A stretch of 64,000 nt of DNA from Pseudochrobactrum asaccharolyticum (GTDB lineage: Bacteria > Pseudomonadota > Alphaproteobacteria > Rhizobiales > Rhizobiaceae). The position numbers and the translations under genes are program-made. Positions 8,662-17,345 of the stretch are shown here, one piece after another. Position 1 is the stretch's first letter. The number at the start of each line of letters is the position of its first letter. Where the stretch lies: positions 1 through 64,000 of the forward strand of contig NZ_QNRH01000005.1 in assembly GCF_003314995.1 (NCBI RefSeq). The letters run 5' to 3'. Under the pieces are notes generated by a model. The model was not told the origin of the DNA. It saw nothing but the letters and a program-made list of their open reading frames with translations, and searched no databases.

Positions 8662-9723
8662 ATGGCTTTTCTCAATATTAAAAATCTCAAAAAAAGCTTC
8701 GGCGCGAATACTGTTGTTCATGATTTCAGTCTGGCTGTTGAAAAAGGCGAGTTCATTTCCTTTTTGGGACCATCCGGCTGCGGTAAAACCACCGTTTTGC
8801 GCATGATTGCGGGTTTCGAGACACCTGATCAGGGCGTGATCGAGATCAACGGTCAGGATGTTGTCGATCTCAAACCGAATAAACGCAATATCGGCATGGT
8901 GTTTCAGGCCTATGCGCTGTTCCCGAATATGACTGTCGCACAAAATGTTGCCTTTGGTCTGCGTGTTTCCGGCAAGCCAAAAGCCGAGATTGATGCGACC
9001 GTCAAAGAAATGCTGGAACTGATCCGCCTTGAACATCTGGCTGACCGCTTCCCTTATCAGATGTCCGGCGGGCAGCAGCAGCGTGTAGCGCTTGCCCGTG
9101 CATTGGCAACAAAACCACAGGTCTTGCTGCTGGATGAACCGCTTTCCGCATTGGATGCTAAAATCCGTATTTCGCTGCGTGAAGAAATTCGAGCAATTCA
9201 GCGCCAGCTTGGCATCACAACCGTATTTGTTACCCATGATCAGGAAGAAGCCCTGTCGATCTCTGATCGTATTGTAGTGATGCATGAAGGCAAGGCTGAT
9301 CAGATCGGCACGCCGTTCGATATTTATAACCGGCCGGCCTCACGTTTTGTCGCGTCTTTCGTCGGCACGCTCAATATGCTCGAAGCACGGGTCACCGATC
9401 CGCAGCAGAATCAAGCTGATCTTGGCGGCGCAATCATCACCGTTCCACAATCCTTGGCCGCTTATAAACAAGGCGATATGGTCACGCTGGCATTGCGTCC
9501 GGAAGCGATCAGCCTTGATACCTCCCCTGCCCGCGACAGCAAAGCGGAAGTCATCGTGCAGGATGTGCATTTCTTAGGCTCTGTGATCCGCACCCGCGTG
9601 ATGCTCGGCGGCAATCAGCTGTCTTTTGATAGCTTCAATAATCCTGCCGTGCGCCCGCCACAACATGGCGACAAAATCACCGTGCATTTCTCGGCACAGG
9701 ATTTACTGGTACTTGGTAAATAA
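8662..9723 (+). CDS. ABC transporter ATP-binding protein (PotA-like)
   Basis: A 353-residue importer ATPase. Residues 1-235 form the nucleotide-binding domain with Walker A (GPSGCGKTT), signature (MSGGQQQRVALARAL) and Walker B (VLLLDEPLSALD). The C-terminal third is a TOBE-type regulatory domain, as in PotA, FbpC and UgpC. It starts three bases after the permease stop and ends the operon at a strong terminator. Confidence 0.92.
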   Translation: MAFLNIKNLKKSFGANTVVHDFSLAVEKGEFISFLGPSGCGKTTVLRMIAGFETPDQGVIEINGQDVVDLKPNKRNIGMVFQAYALFPNMTVAQNVAFGLRVSGKPKAEIDATVKEMLELIRLEHLADRFPYQMSGGQQQRVALARALATKPQVLLLDEPLSALDAKIRISLREEIRAIQRQLGITTVFVTHDQEEALSISDRIVVMHEGKADQIGTPFDIYNRPASRFVASFVGTLNMLEARVTDPQQNQADLGGAIITVPQSLAAYKQGDMVTLALRPEAISLDTSPARDSKAEVIVQDVHFLGSVIRTRVMLGGNQLSFDSFNNPAVRPPQHGDKITVHFSAQDLLVLGK

Positions 9724-9724
9724 C

Positions 9725-9760
9725 AAAAAAGCCCCGAACGTCACGTTCGGGGCTTTTTTA
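9725..9760. terminator. Bidirectional terminator between importer operon and gnd
   Basis: A run of A residues, then GCCCCGAACG paired with CGTTCGGGGC (9731-9753), then TTTTTT. The A tract on one side and T tract on the other suit both convergent transcripts. Confidence 0.93.
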
Positions 9761-9773
9761 TAAAACCATTCTT

Positions 9774-11192
9774 TTACAGGCCATCACCCCAAGGACCATG
9801 GAAATCACCTTGCTTGTCGATTCTTTTGAATCCATGGGCACCAAAGAAATCGCGTTGCGCCTGAATAAGATTTGCCGAACCGCGCTTTTGTCTGAAGCCG
9901 TCAAAATAGCTGATCGCCGAACTCAGAGCCGCAACAGGCACACCGGCACTCACAGCCGTAGCAACGACCTTGCGCAATTCCTGAGCAGCAGTGTTCATTG
10001 GCACCACAAATGCAGGCGCCAGTAACAGGTTCTCAACCTCACCAGCCGCAAAAGCTTCACCGATTTCATCAAGGAATTGCGAACGGATAATACAGCCGGC
10101 GCGCCAGATACGGGCGATTGTTGCCAGCGGCAAATTCCACTCATGCTCCTTGGAAGCGGCGGCCATTACCGCAAAGCCTTGTGCATAGGCAGCAATCTTC
10201 GCTGCAAGCAAAGCCTGCTCCAGTGAATCAATAAAGGCCTGATCCGCTTTGATCGCCCCTGCCTGTACAGGATCGCCGTAAGTTGCAGCCAACTTTTGTC
10301 GTAACTCAATCGCAGATGAAATCGAACGGGCGGCAACAGCCGCTTCCATACCCGTTGCCGGAACACCGAGGATCTGGCTTTCAATCGCCGCCCAGCGTCC
10401 GGTACCTTTCTGCCCTGCCGCATCCAGAATAATATCCGGCACCGGCTTGCCCGTTTCCGGATCCAGCGCCTTCAAAACCTCTGCCGTAATTTCAATCAGG
10501 TAAGAGTTCAGCGGCCCTTCATTCCATTTTGCAAAAATCGGGGCGATTTCTTCCGCCTTCAAACCGCAGGCATCACGTAGGATGCCGTATATTTCCGCGA
10601 TCATCTGCATATCGGCATATTCAATGCCGTTATGGATAGTTTTAACAAAATGCCCCGCACCGTCCGGTCCCATACGGGCACTGCATGGCTCACCTTTATA
10701 ACGGGCAGCGACTGCATCCAGTATCGGCTCGATTCGTGCATAAGCCTCTGCCGTGCCACCAACCATCATTGACGGGCCGTTACGGGCACCTTCCGCACCA
10801 CCGGAAATTCCCATACCTACGAATGTCGGATCATTCTCACCAAGGGAGTTCAAACGGCGGATTGTATCGCGGTAATCGGAATTGCCGGAATCAATGATAA
10901 TGTCGCCCTTCTCAAGAAAGGTCTTGAGTTTGGCCATTTCCGTATCAACCGGACTACCAGCTTTAATCAGCATAATAATCGGGCGCGGCTTCGCAATATT
11001 CTGGCTCAGCTGCTCCATACTCGCGCAGGGGATAATCCGCTCCTGTAACGCACCCGCATTGGCGTGGAACTTCTCCAGCACCTCTGCCTCACGGTCATAA
11101 ACGGCAACACGATACCCTTTTTCAGCAATATTGAGTGCCAGATTGGAACCCATAACGCCAAGCCCGATCAGTCCGATATCCGCCAGTTGCAT
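9774..11192 (-). CDS. gnd: 6-phosphogluconate dehydrogenase, decarboxylating
   Basis: A 472-residue cytoplasmic enzyme, the usual length. It oxidises 6-phosphogluconate to ribulose 5-phosphate with NADP in the pentose phosphate pathway. The N-terminus has the dinucleotide motif GLGVMGSNLALN. The substrate region has GISGGAEGARNGPSMM and KTIHNGIEYADMQMI, with the catalytic Lys and nearby residues. The C-terminal helical domain and tail (FHGPWGDGL) are intact. It is monocistronic and converges with the importer operon. Confidence 0.96.
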   Translation of the reverse strand: MQLADIGLIGLGVMGSNLALNIAEKGYRVAVYDREAEVLEKFHANAGALQERIIPCASMEQLSQNIAKPRPIIMLIKAGSPVDTEMAKLKTFLEKGDIIIDSGNSDYRDTIRRLNSLGENDPTFVGMGISGGAEGARNGPSMMVGGTAEAYARIEPILDAVAARYKGEPCSARMGPDGAGHFVKTIHNGIEYADMQMIAEIYGILRDACGLKAEEIAPIFAKWNEGPLNSYLIEITAEVLKALDPETGKPVPDIILDAAGQKGTGRWAAIESQILGVPATGMEAAVAARSISSAIELRQKLAATYGDPVQAGAIKADQAFIDSLEQALLAAKIAAYAQGFAVMAAASKEHEWNLPLATIARIWRAGCIIRSQFLDEIGEAFAAGEVENLLLAPAFVVPMNTAAQELRKVVATAVSAGVPVAALSSAISYFDGFRQKRGSANLIQAQRDFFGAHGFKRIDKQGDFHGPWGDGL

Positions 11193-11336
11193 GCTGTTTT
11201 CCCTAAATATGAACCATTCCGGACAAAAGCCGGATCAAAAACGCTCGTTCTATATAGGTATGTTATTCAAAAGCGGTTTCAACTGAAAGCATAAAGCGGA
11301 CAGCTGAAACCGTGTTGTTCTCAAAAAATAGTAATT

Positions 11337-11972
11337 TTAAACAGCAAGTGCCTGACGCTCAGTGATCAGCTTGCCGGTGGCAGTTAGCACACCGGATGCA
11401 CCATCCAGATAGTTTTCTTCCAGCTCCAGCGCCAGAAAACGATGCCGCTCAACCGGCCCCGGCATTGCCAGAGCAGATGTTTTGGCAGCAACAAAACCAA
11501 ACCGGCTGTAATAGTCAGGATCGCCCACCAGCAAAATCGCTTTGTGGCCAAGTGCCTGCGCGTTGCGGATAGCCTGACGCATTAACCCTGAGCCAACACC
11601 GCGCCCCGCATAGGCATCTTCAACCGCCAAAGGCCCCAACAACAAAGCAGGTACATCCTCACCTCCGGCTTTTTTGCCGGCAGAAATATGCCAAAGCCGA
11701 ACAGTACCAATCATGGCACCGTTATCATCGCGGGCAACAAGCGCCGCTCCAAAGGCAGGCACACGTTTACGGCGCAGCTTTTCAGAAGATTTGCGCTTGC
11801 GTCCCTCTCCCATCACACGGTCGAGCAGAGCTTCACGCGCACTGCTGTCCGCAGGCGTTTCATGAGCAATCGAAAAAGAAGCCGGATTATGGGTCGGATT
11901 ATGGGCCAGAGTATGGGTTTGCGTGACTGACAATTCAGCCGTGGTTCCGGCCGCAACAGAAGAAGCAGACAT
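11337..11972 (-). CDS. GNAT family N-acetyltransferase (YhbS-like)
   Basis: A 211-residue predicted acetyltransferase. The acetyl-CoA-binding segment is LGPLAVEDAYAGRGVGSGLMRQAI (about residues 108-131), followed by ILLVGDPDYYSRFGF, typical of the YhbS group. The first 40 residues are low-complexity with a duplicated THNP unit and may not be part of the fold. The acceptor substrate is unknown. It stands alone between gnd and the decarboxylase. Confidence 0.82.
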   Translation of the reverse strand: MSASSVAAGTTAELSVTQTHTLAHNPTHNPASFSIAHETPADSSAREALLDRVMGEGRKRKSSEKLRRKRVPAFGAALVARDDNGAMIGTVRLWHISAGKKAGGEDVPALLLGPLAVEDAYAGRGVGSGLMRQAIRNAQALGHKAILLVGDPDYYSRFGFVAAKTSALAMPGPVERHRFLALELEENYLDGASGVLTATGKLITERQALAV

Positions 11973-12112
11973 CAGCGTGAACCTTAAAGCATTTGCGTGT
12001 CAAAAATGCGTAGCAGTTTTGGCTCGGATAATGCGCTAAAACAAAACGTTAAGAGGTATTGTGTCCTCACACATATGTAAGAGGATAAACACAAAGCAAA
12101 AATGTTATGTGA

Positions 12113-12187
12113 CAAAACCGGTGAAATCTCTTCACCGGTATCATTCGCAATACGAGACCCAATATGCGTCCCTGACGAGACGCATAT
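12113..12187 (-). terminator. Two tandem hairpins downstream of the decarboxylase
   Basis: Reading leftward, the first stem (12187-12162) pairs ATATGCGTC with GACGCATAT and lies immediately after the stop codon. The second (12139-12117) pairs ACCGGTGAA with TTCACCGGT around a 5-base loop and is followed by TTTTG. The second is the likelier terminator, although its T tract is short. Confidence 0.6.
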
Positions 12188-12192
12188 CAGCT

Positions 12193-13323
12193 TCAGATCA
12201 CATAAGAGCGCAGCGGTTCAAAACCGTTAAATGCAACAGCCGAATAGGTTGTTGTGTAAGCGCCTGTGCCTTCGATCAGCACTTCATCACCGATGGTCAG
12301 CGAGACCGGCAGCGGATAAGGTGTCTTTTCATAAAGCACATCTGCACTGTCACAGGTCGGGCCTGCCAGAACACAAGGTTCCATTACATCGCCGTCACGT
12401 GGTGTCACGATCTGATAACGGATCGCTTCATCCATAGTTTCTGCAAGGCCACCAAATTTACCGATATCGAGATAGACCCAACGGTTGTCATTGTCAGCTT
12501 TGCGAGAAACCAGAACCACTTCGGTTTTGATCACACCGGCATTACCAACCATACCCCGACCCGGCTCGATAATGGTTTCCGGCAGACGATTGCCGAAATG
12601 ACGGCTGAGTGCGTCGAAAATCGCTTCGCCATAGGCCTGTGCAGTCGGAATATCCTTGAGGTAACGGGTCGGGAAACCACCGCCCATATTGACCATCTTC
12701 AGATTGATACCTTCTTTGGCCAGCAGGTCGAACACGCCCTTGGTGTCTGCCAGAGCGCGATCCCATGCAGTCAGATCCACCTGCTGTGAACCGACATGGA
12801 AGGAAACGCCATAGGCATCCAGACCAAGCTTGTGGGCGGCACGCAGCACATCAACAGCCATTTCCGGCACGCAACCGAATTTGCGCGACAACGGCCACTC
12901 AGCGCCTTCACCATCAGCAAGAATGCGGCAGAAAACGCGGGAACCAGGAGCCGCACGGGCAACCTTTTCCGCTTCTTCAACGCAATCAACAGCATAGAGG
13001 CGAATGCCATATTCATAGGCACGAGCAATATCGCGCTCTTTCTTGATGGTGTTGCCATAAGAAATGCGATCTGCTGTTGCACCGGCATTCAGTGCCATTT
13101 CAATTTCTGCAACCGATGCGGTGTCGAAGTTCGAGCCCATGGAGGCGAGCAGCGACAGGATCTGCGGTGCAGGATTTGCCTTTACAGCATAGAAAATGCG
13201 CGAGGCAGGCAAAGCCTTTTCAAAATGTTCATAATTTTCACGCACAACGTCGATGTCAACGACAAGGCAAGGGCCTTCCGGACGTCGGGTGGCGAGAAAG
13301 TCGATAATGCGCTGTGTAGCCAT
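12193..13323 (-). CDS. Ornithine/lysine decarboxylase, alanine-racemase fold
   Basis: A 376-residue PLP enzyme of fold type III (eukaryotic ODC-like). It decarboxylates ornithine to putrescine, possibly also lysine to cadaverine, at the head of polyamine synthesis. Lys48 (FYAVKANP) is the PLP lysine, His176 (SFHVGSQ) stacks on the cofactor, EPGRGMVG (253-260) binds phosphate, and Cys324 (GPTCDSADVLYE) is the catalytic Cys contributed across the dimer. The ribosome site AGGAGAT lies six bases before the ATG. A leader of about 530 bases with a speF-type RNA precedes it, so expression is probably set by the leader. Confidence 0.93.
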   Translation of the reverse strand: MATQRIIDFLATRRPEGPCLVVDIDVVRENYEHFEKALPASRIFYAVKANPAPQILSLLASMGSNFDTASVAEIEMALNAGATADRISYGNTIKKERDIARAYEYGIRLYAVDCVEEAEKVARAAPGSRVFCRILADGEGAEWPLSRKFGCVPEMAVDVLRAAHKLGLDAYGVSFHVGSQQVDLTAWDRALADTKGVFDLLAKEGINLKMVNMGGGFPTRYLKDIPTAQAYGEAIFDALSRHFGNRLPETIIEPGRGMVGNAGVIKTEVVLVSRKADNDNRWVYLDIGKFGGLAETMDEAIRYQIVTPRDGDVMEPCVLAGPTCDSADVLYEKTPYPLPVSLTIGDEVLIEGTGAYTTTYSAVAFNGFEPLRSYVI

Positions 13324-13352
13324 CCTGATCTCCTGAACTGCATTTAAGCAGT

Positions 13353-13387
13353 AAAAAAAGCCGCATCTTCATATCATTAGCGATGCG
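13353..13387 (-). terminator. Attenuator-like hairpin in the decarboxylase leader
   Basis: Reading leftward, CGCATC (13387-13382) pairs with GATGCG (13367-13362) and is followed by GC and seven T residues (13359-13353). It lies about 30 bases before the start codon. The stem is short, but the uninterrupted T tract is typical of intrinsic terminators, suggesting transcription attenuation. Confidence 0.55.
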
Positions 13388-13733
13388 AAAGCCTGCCCCC
13401 GTGCGATGACGCACAAGGCTGAGCATGATTTCAAAGGACTGATGAGCAAATACCTGCGCTTTCACGCAACAAAAGTCATCAGAGGGACAAAATGCCTTGC
13501 GGCAAATATGAATCAGCCTCGCGCGTAACCAACCTTTGGAGATGTGGGAAACACGGAACAAATACATATGCAGATGGATCAACGCCCTGAATTTAGCGTT
13601 TCTCCGCTTTGTCTGCCTTGGCTTGGAATGGGGAAATCCCGGTTCCGCACTTAGGGCAATGAGGGTGTGCCTCTTTGAGTTCCCGACCTGTGGAGAGCCG
13701 GAAGACACCAGAAAGGCCCGCACCGTCGTTGCT

Positions 13734-13808
13734 TCAAGATGTCCTCGATCCGTGGTTGGCCATCAGATCGACTGGAGCGGTTAGGTCCAGGTTACCGTAC
13801 CGGGTCAT
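13734..13808 (-). CDS. Candidate 24-codon leader peptide inside the speF-type leader
   Basis: An ATG at 13808-13806 opens a frame of 24 codons ending in TGA at 13736-13734, beginning MTRYGNLDLT and ending NHGSRTS. It starts about 50 bases after the predicted transcription start. GGAG is present but only one base from the ATG, closer than usual, so translation is uncertain. In enterobacteria the speF gene is controlled by an ornithine-sensing leader peptide (SpeFL); an analogous arrangement here is inference. It could instead be a chance frame in a structured RNA. Confidence 0.35.
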   Translation of the reverse strand: MTRYGNLDLTAPVDLMANHGSRTS

Positions 13809-13864
13809 TCTCCATTAAGAATACCGGCGGACACCCACAGGCACGTGCGACTTTGGGCAAGGGC

Positions 13865-13893
13865 GATATAAGATGATTTATGTGTCCACACAA
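13865..13893 (-). promoter_or_regulatory. Predicted promoter of the decarboxylase leader
   Basis: On the minus strand, TTGTGT (13893-13888) and TATATC (13870-13865) are separated by 17 bases. They lie in the AT-rich stretch just upstream of the GC-rich leader, which supports the boundary. Confidence 0.45.
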
Positions 13894-14108
13894 TGACAAA
13901 TTTGAGCCGATTTGATTTTTTTTGGTTAATAAATCACTTCTTTATTCAAAATACGGCGTAGTGCTTTATGAAGATCATTAAAATTGCTGTCACAGAAGCC
14001 GATTATGACGAATCACTTTGAAATTTCTGAGACATTTTGAATATTCAGGATCGCGATATATGGTGCGGTTTCGTCCCTGATCCGGGGCCGATTTGGAGGG
14101 AAGAGTTC

Positions 14109-15029
14109 ATGGACACATTGACACGGATGCGTGCTTTTATTGATGTTGTGGAGGCTGAAGGCTTCTCCGCAGCAGCACGCAAAATCGGCCGTTCAAAAGC
14201 ACTTCTTTCCAAATATGTCCGCGAGCTGGAAGATGATCTGGGCGTACGGCTGCTGAACCGCACAACACGGCAATTCTCGCTCACAGAGAGCGGCCACACT
14301 TATTACCACCGTGCGACGGAAATCCTGCGCGAGCTGGATGATCTGCAAGATTCCATCTCTGAAAGCAGCGGCGATGTACGCGGCAAAATCAAACTGACCG
14401 CGCCGCGCAGCTTTGCCGATGCTTCACTGGGCATGTCCCTGATTGATTTTTGCGCTGATCATCCTGAAATCTCCCTCGACATTCATCTGGATGACCGTTT
14501 TGTGGATCTGATTGAAGAAGGTTTCGATCTTGCCATCCGTATTACCCGTTTGCAGGATTCATCGCTGATCGCCAAAAGACTGACCGCTTTTCACACTGTT
14601 GTTTGTGCCTCACCGGATCTGATTGCACGGCTTGGCATGCCGGAAACACCGGAGCAGCTGCGGGATATGCCATGCATTGTCGACACCAACAGCCGCTCAC
14701 GTAATAACTGGCAGTTCCGCAATCAGGACGGCTCGATGATGACCGTCGCCATTCGCGGCCCGCTGGAAGTAAACAGCCCGCTCACCACAATGGCTGCAAC
14801 CGTCAAAGGTCTGGGTTTCAGCGTCTTGCCGCGCTTTGTCGCCGATAACGAACTGGCAAAGGGTACACTTGTACCGGTGCTGCGGGAGTTCATGCTCAAT
14901 GACGGCGGTATTTACGCTGTTTATCCGCACCGCACGTACCTTCCTGCCAAAGTGCGCCTGCTGGTCGACTATCTTGCCAAATGGTTCAAAGATAATCCCT
15001 GCAAAGAACTGACCGGCGGCGAGGAATAA
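14109..15029 (+). CDS. LysR family transcriptional regulator
   Basis: A 306-residue LysR-type regulator. Residues 1-60 carry the winged helix (FSAAARKIGRSKALLSKYVRELEDDLGVRLLNRTTR), and residues about 88-290 the two-lobe effector domain. The ATG at 14109 has GGAGGGA eight to nine bases upstream and matches the family N-terminus, so the earlier in-frame start at 14037 is rejected. The effector and target genes are unknown; the downstream gene is on the same strand 83 bases away. Confidence 0.88.
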   Translation: MDTLTRMRAFIDVVEAEGFSAAARKIGRSKALLSKYVRELEDDLGVRLLNRTTRQFSLTESGHTYYHRATEILRELDDLQDSISESSGDVRGKIKLTAPRSFADASLGMSLIDFCADHPEISLDIHLDDRFVDLIEEGFDLAIRITRLQDSSLIAKRLTAFHTVVCASPDLIARLGMPETPEQLRDMPCIVDTNSRSRNNWQFRNQDGSMMTVAIRGPLEVNSPLTTMAATVKGLGFSVLPRFVADNELAKGTLVPVLREFMLNDGGIYAVYPHRTYLPAKVRLLVDYLAKWFKDNPCKELTGGEE

Positions 15030-15112
15030 AACGCGATAGCGATAAACCAGCCGTAGTTTTGCCTCACTACTCACTCAATTTGCCACTTTGCGCATTAAAA
15101 GATTTTCGATTC

Positions 15113-15790
15113 ATGACGAACAGTAACAACAGGCATTTTCTGAATCTGTCCGGACTGGCCTGCATAGTTGCAGGGCTTAGCGCTGTGCCAGCTGCAGCAC
15201 ATCCGCATGTTTTTGCTGAAGCACGTCTGGAAATCACTATCTCACCGGAGCGCATGGTTGAAAAACTGGCGCATGTCTGGCGTTTTGATGACTTGTTTTC
15301 ATCCACTGTGCTGCTGGAATTTGACAAGAAAGGCACATTGAAACTCGATGCAGCAGAGCTCAATGAACTCAGCACAACCATCGACACATCAATTGCCGAA
15401 TATAAATATTTTCAGACCGTTACGCAGGACGGCAAAGATATAACCATGAAAAAGCCCGAGCATCTGATTGCCGATCTGCCTGATAATCAGTTGATTGTGC
15501 TGTTTGAAAGCAAGCCTGACAAACCATTGAAACTGGAACCGGGTCACAAAGTCAGTTTCGGGGTCTATGATCCGACCTTTTACACTGCAATTGACTATCT
15601 GAAAGATGAAGATCTGGTGGTCACAGGTATGCCTGCCGGTTGCAGTTCTGCAGTCGTGCGCCCTGATCCAGATGAAGCACTGGCACAAAATCAGGACAGC
15701 CTGACCCAAGCGTTTTTTGACGAAGCAGCGGCCATGACCAATGATGTGTCCAAATTCTTCGCCACCCGTATAGAAATCACCTGTAAATAA
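15113..15790 (+). CDS. DUF1007 family periplasmic protein, metal transport partner
   Basis: A 225-residue secreted protein with a signal peptide ending near AAAHPHVF. The family-typical HPHVF sits at the mature N-terminus, where the His residues could bind metal. DUF1007 proteins are commonly encoded next to NicO/RcnA-type transporters, as here. The role is probably periplasmic metal delivery or sensing for that transporter; the metal is not shown. Start chosen at MTNSNNRH, since the upstream 18 codons would disrupt the signal peptide. Confidence 0.82.
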   Translation: MTNSNNRHFLNLSGLACIVAGLSAVPAAAHPHVFAEARLEITISPERMVEKLAHVWRFDDLFSSTVLLEFDKKGTLKLDAAELNELSTTIDTSIAEYKYFQTVTQDGKDITMKKPEHLIADLPDNQLIVLFESKPDKPLKLEPGHKVSFGVYDPTFYTAIDYLKDEDLVVTGMPAGCSSAVVRPDPDEALAQNQDSLTQAFFDEAAAMTNDVSKFFATRIEITCK

Positions 15791-15862
15791 TCTCCCGGCG
15801 GCCACTTAATTGGTCGCGTATAAACCGAAATCGTTACGTTATATCATCAGAGGTACCGCAGT

Positions 15863-16987
15863 ATGAATTTCATCAACAGGCAAACGCTTCATCTCTTCCC
15901 CGTAAAGCGTTCCGCTCTGCTCCTGACCATACTGCTTACCAGTCTTTTACTTGTCTCCGTTTCGCAGACATGGGCGCAATCTTCACTGGGCATCGGTGCC
16001 AGCGAAGTCTCACTGCAACCAACCGGCCCCTTTGCCCATCTGATCCTGTGGATCAATGCCGAGCAAAAACGCTTTTATCTGATGATGACCACGGCGCTCA
16101 AAGCCATGCGGGAAGACCCTTGGGCGGCATGGACATTGGTGAGCCTGTCGTTTCTCTATGGCATATTGCATGCCGCAGGCCCTGGTCACGGCAAAGCGGT
16201 GATTTCTTCCTATATGATTGCCAATGAAACTGCTTTGCGTCGTGGTATTTTCCTGTCGTTCATCTCATCCATATTGCAGGCAATCTCTGCCATTATTCTT
16301 GTCGGACTGGCATGGTTCGTTTTGCGCGGCACCGGCATCTCTATGGGCATGACAGGGCGCTATATGGAAATTGCCAGCTATGTGCTGGTGATCCTCTGCG
16401 GCATCTATATTCTCATCCGCAAATTCCGCACCAAACCACAGGTTGCTCCGGTTATACCGGCAGAGGTGGCAGCGCCGTCACCTGTCTGGCAAGGCTCACT
16501 CTCAGCATCCGCCACACAAAAACCGACCGCGCTCAACACATCCATGCGGCTCAAATATCAGCCTGCCAATGCCAAAGCAGCGACTTTCGATCATGAGTTT
16601 TCCGGCAGCGGTGCCAATTGCACTGCCTGCGGCCACAGCCACCTTGCAGACCCGTCCACGCTGAGCGGTGATTTCAACTGGAAAACCGCATGGGCTGCCA
16701 TCATTGCAGTGGGCGTTCGTCCCTGCTCCGGCGCTATCATTGTGCTGACATTCTCGATGCTCAACGGCCTGATGCTCGGCGGCATTCTTTCCACATTTGC
16801 TATGGCAATCGGCACATTCATCACTGTGGCTGCGCTGGCAACTTTGGCTGTCACCGCCAAAAACACTGCATTGCGACTTGTTAAAAACCCGCTGATGTCA
16901 ACGCGGCTGCAAACGGCAATCGAGGTCGCCGCCGCATTATTTATCATTCTCACCGGCGTATTATTGCTAACCGCCGCTCTGAGTTAA
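15863..16987 (+). CDS. NicO/RcnA-type nickel/cobalt transporter
   Basis: A 374-residue inner-membrane protein with a signal-like N-terminus and about six transmembrane segments. Two family motifs are visible: HAAGPGHGKAVISSY (about 105-119) and GVRPCSGAIIVL (about 291-302). A hydrophilic loop (about 195-275) contains a CTACGHSHL cluster that may bind metal. Members move Ni2+ or Co2+; some DUF1007-linked members may serve other divalent metals. The preceding DUF1007 gene is 72 bases upstream and probably cotranscribed. Confidence 0.86.
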   Translation: MNFINRQTLHLFPVKRSALLLTILLTSLLLVSVSQTWAQSSLGIGASEVSLQPTGPFAHLILWINAEQKRFYLMMTTALKAMREDPWAAWTLVSLSFLYGILHAAGPGHGKAVISSYMIANETALRRGIFLSFISSILQAISAIILVGLAWFVLRGTGISMGMTGRYMEIASYVLVILCGIYILIRKFRTKPQVAPVIPAEVAAPSPVWQGSLSASATQKPTALNTSMRLKYQPANAKAATFDHEFSGSGANCTACGHSHLADPSTLSGDFNWKTAWAAIIAVGVRPCSGAIIVLTFSMLNGLMLGGILSTFAMAIGTFITVAALATLAVTAKNTALRLVKNPLMSTRLQTAIEVAAALFIILTGVLLLTAALS

Positions 16988-16994
16988 ACACCGG

Positions 16995-17219
16995 TCAATG
17001 TTGGCGTTTTTTCTGTGCTTTTGCCCGCAGCCAAAACACAGCGAAAAACGCCATCACAAAGACTATGGCAATCAATGCAGCCAGCACATGACTATAGGGT
17101 CCGACTGCCAGCATGATAATCGGCATAAAGTAAAACAACGCACCGAACACCACCAGTATCAGTGCGGCAGCGATAGCGGAGTTGCGCGTTTCATTGTTAT
17201 TTTGTTGCGGCGCTGTCAT
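16995..17219 (-). CDS. Small two-helix membrane protein, unknown function
   Basis: A 74-residue protein: a polar N-terminus (about 1-14), two hydrophobic helices (about 15-38 and 42-64) and a basic tail (RAKAQKKRQH). This topology is common among short conserved rhizobial proteins. A GGGGAGGAT ribosome site precedes the ATG. It converges on the NicO gene with seven bases between. I do not recognise a family and infer no function. Confidence 0.6.
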   Translation of the reverse strand: MTAPQQNNNETRNSAIAAALILVVFGALFYFMPIIMLAVGPYSHVLAALIAIVFVMAFFAVFWLRAKAQKKRQH

Positions 17220-17244
17220 ATGATCCTCCCCGATCCTGACTACG

Positions 17245-17345
17245 GCATAATTCCTTAAATCCTTATCAGTTTAAGGTAAAATTATGCTGTAAATAAAAAG
17301 CGTTAGAGCGAGTTTTGTGCACCCAAGAGGGTGCGCGGCGCTCTA
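17245..17345. repeat. Palindromic intergenic repeat, type A copy 1
   Basis: About 101 bases made of two palindromes. The first runs from GCATAATTCCTTAAA to AAAATTATGC; the second from TTAGAGCG to GCGCTCTAA with an inner GTGCACCC/GGGTGCGC stem. It is about 80 percent alike by eye to the copy at 54593-54698. The layout recalls the RIME or Bru-RS elements of Rhizobiales. Its right end supplies the stop codon of the acetyltransferase gene. Confidence 0.8.

Larger units (their letters stand above)
13324..13858 (-). promoter_or_regulatory. speF-type structured leader RNA of the decarboxylase gene
   Basis: The 5' leader is long, GC-rich and full of hairpins, and has no protein-like ORF of normal length. 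The speF motif of Alphaproteobacteria is known to lie upstream of ornithine decarboxylase genes, and this leader matches it in position, size and complexity. Visible elements include a GTGCG-tcat-CGCAC hairpin (about 13402-13415) and a U-tailed stem next to the gene. The right limit is set from the predicted promoter at 13865-13893. The assignment rests on context and recognition by eye, not on a covariance search. Confidence 0.75.

Noticed and set aside
8560-9285. 241-codon open frame on the minus strand
   Set aside because: Antisense to the importer ATPase with all ABC motifs on the other strand.
5645-9723. Naming the importer PotFGHI, FbpABC or PhnSTUV
   Set aside because: The binding protein does not show substrate-specific residues I can assign, so a gene symbol would be a guess.
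12061-12789. 242-codon open frame on the plus strand
   Set aside because: Antisense to the decarboxylase and crossing its terminator hairpins; no recognisable domain and no ribosome site.
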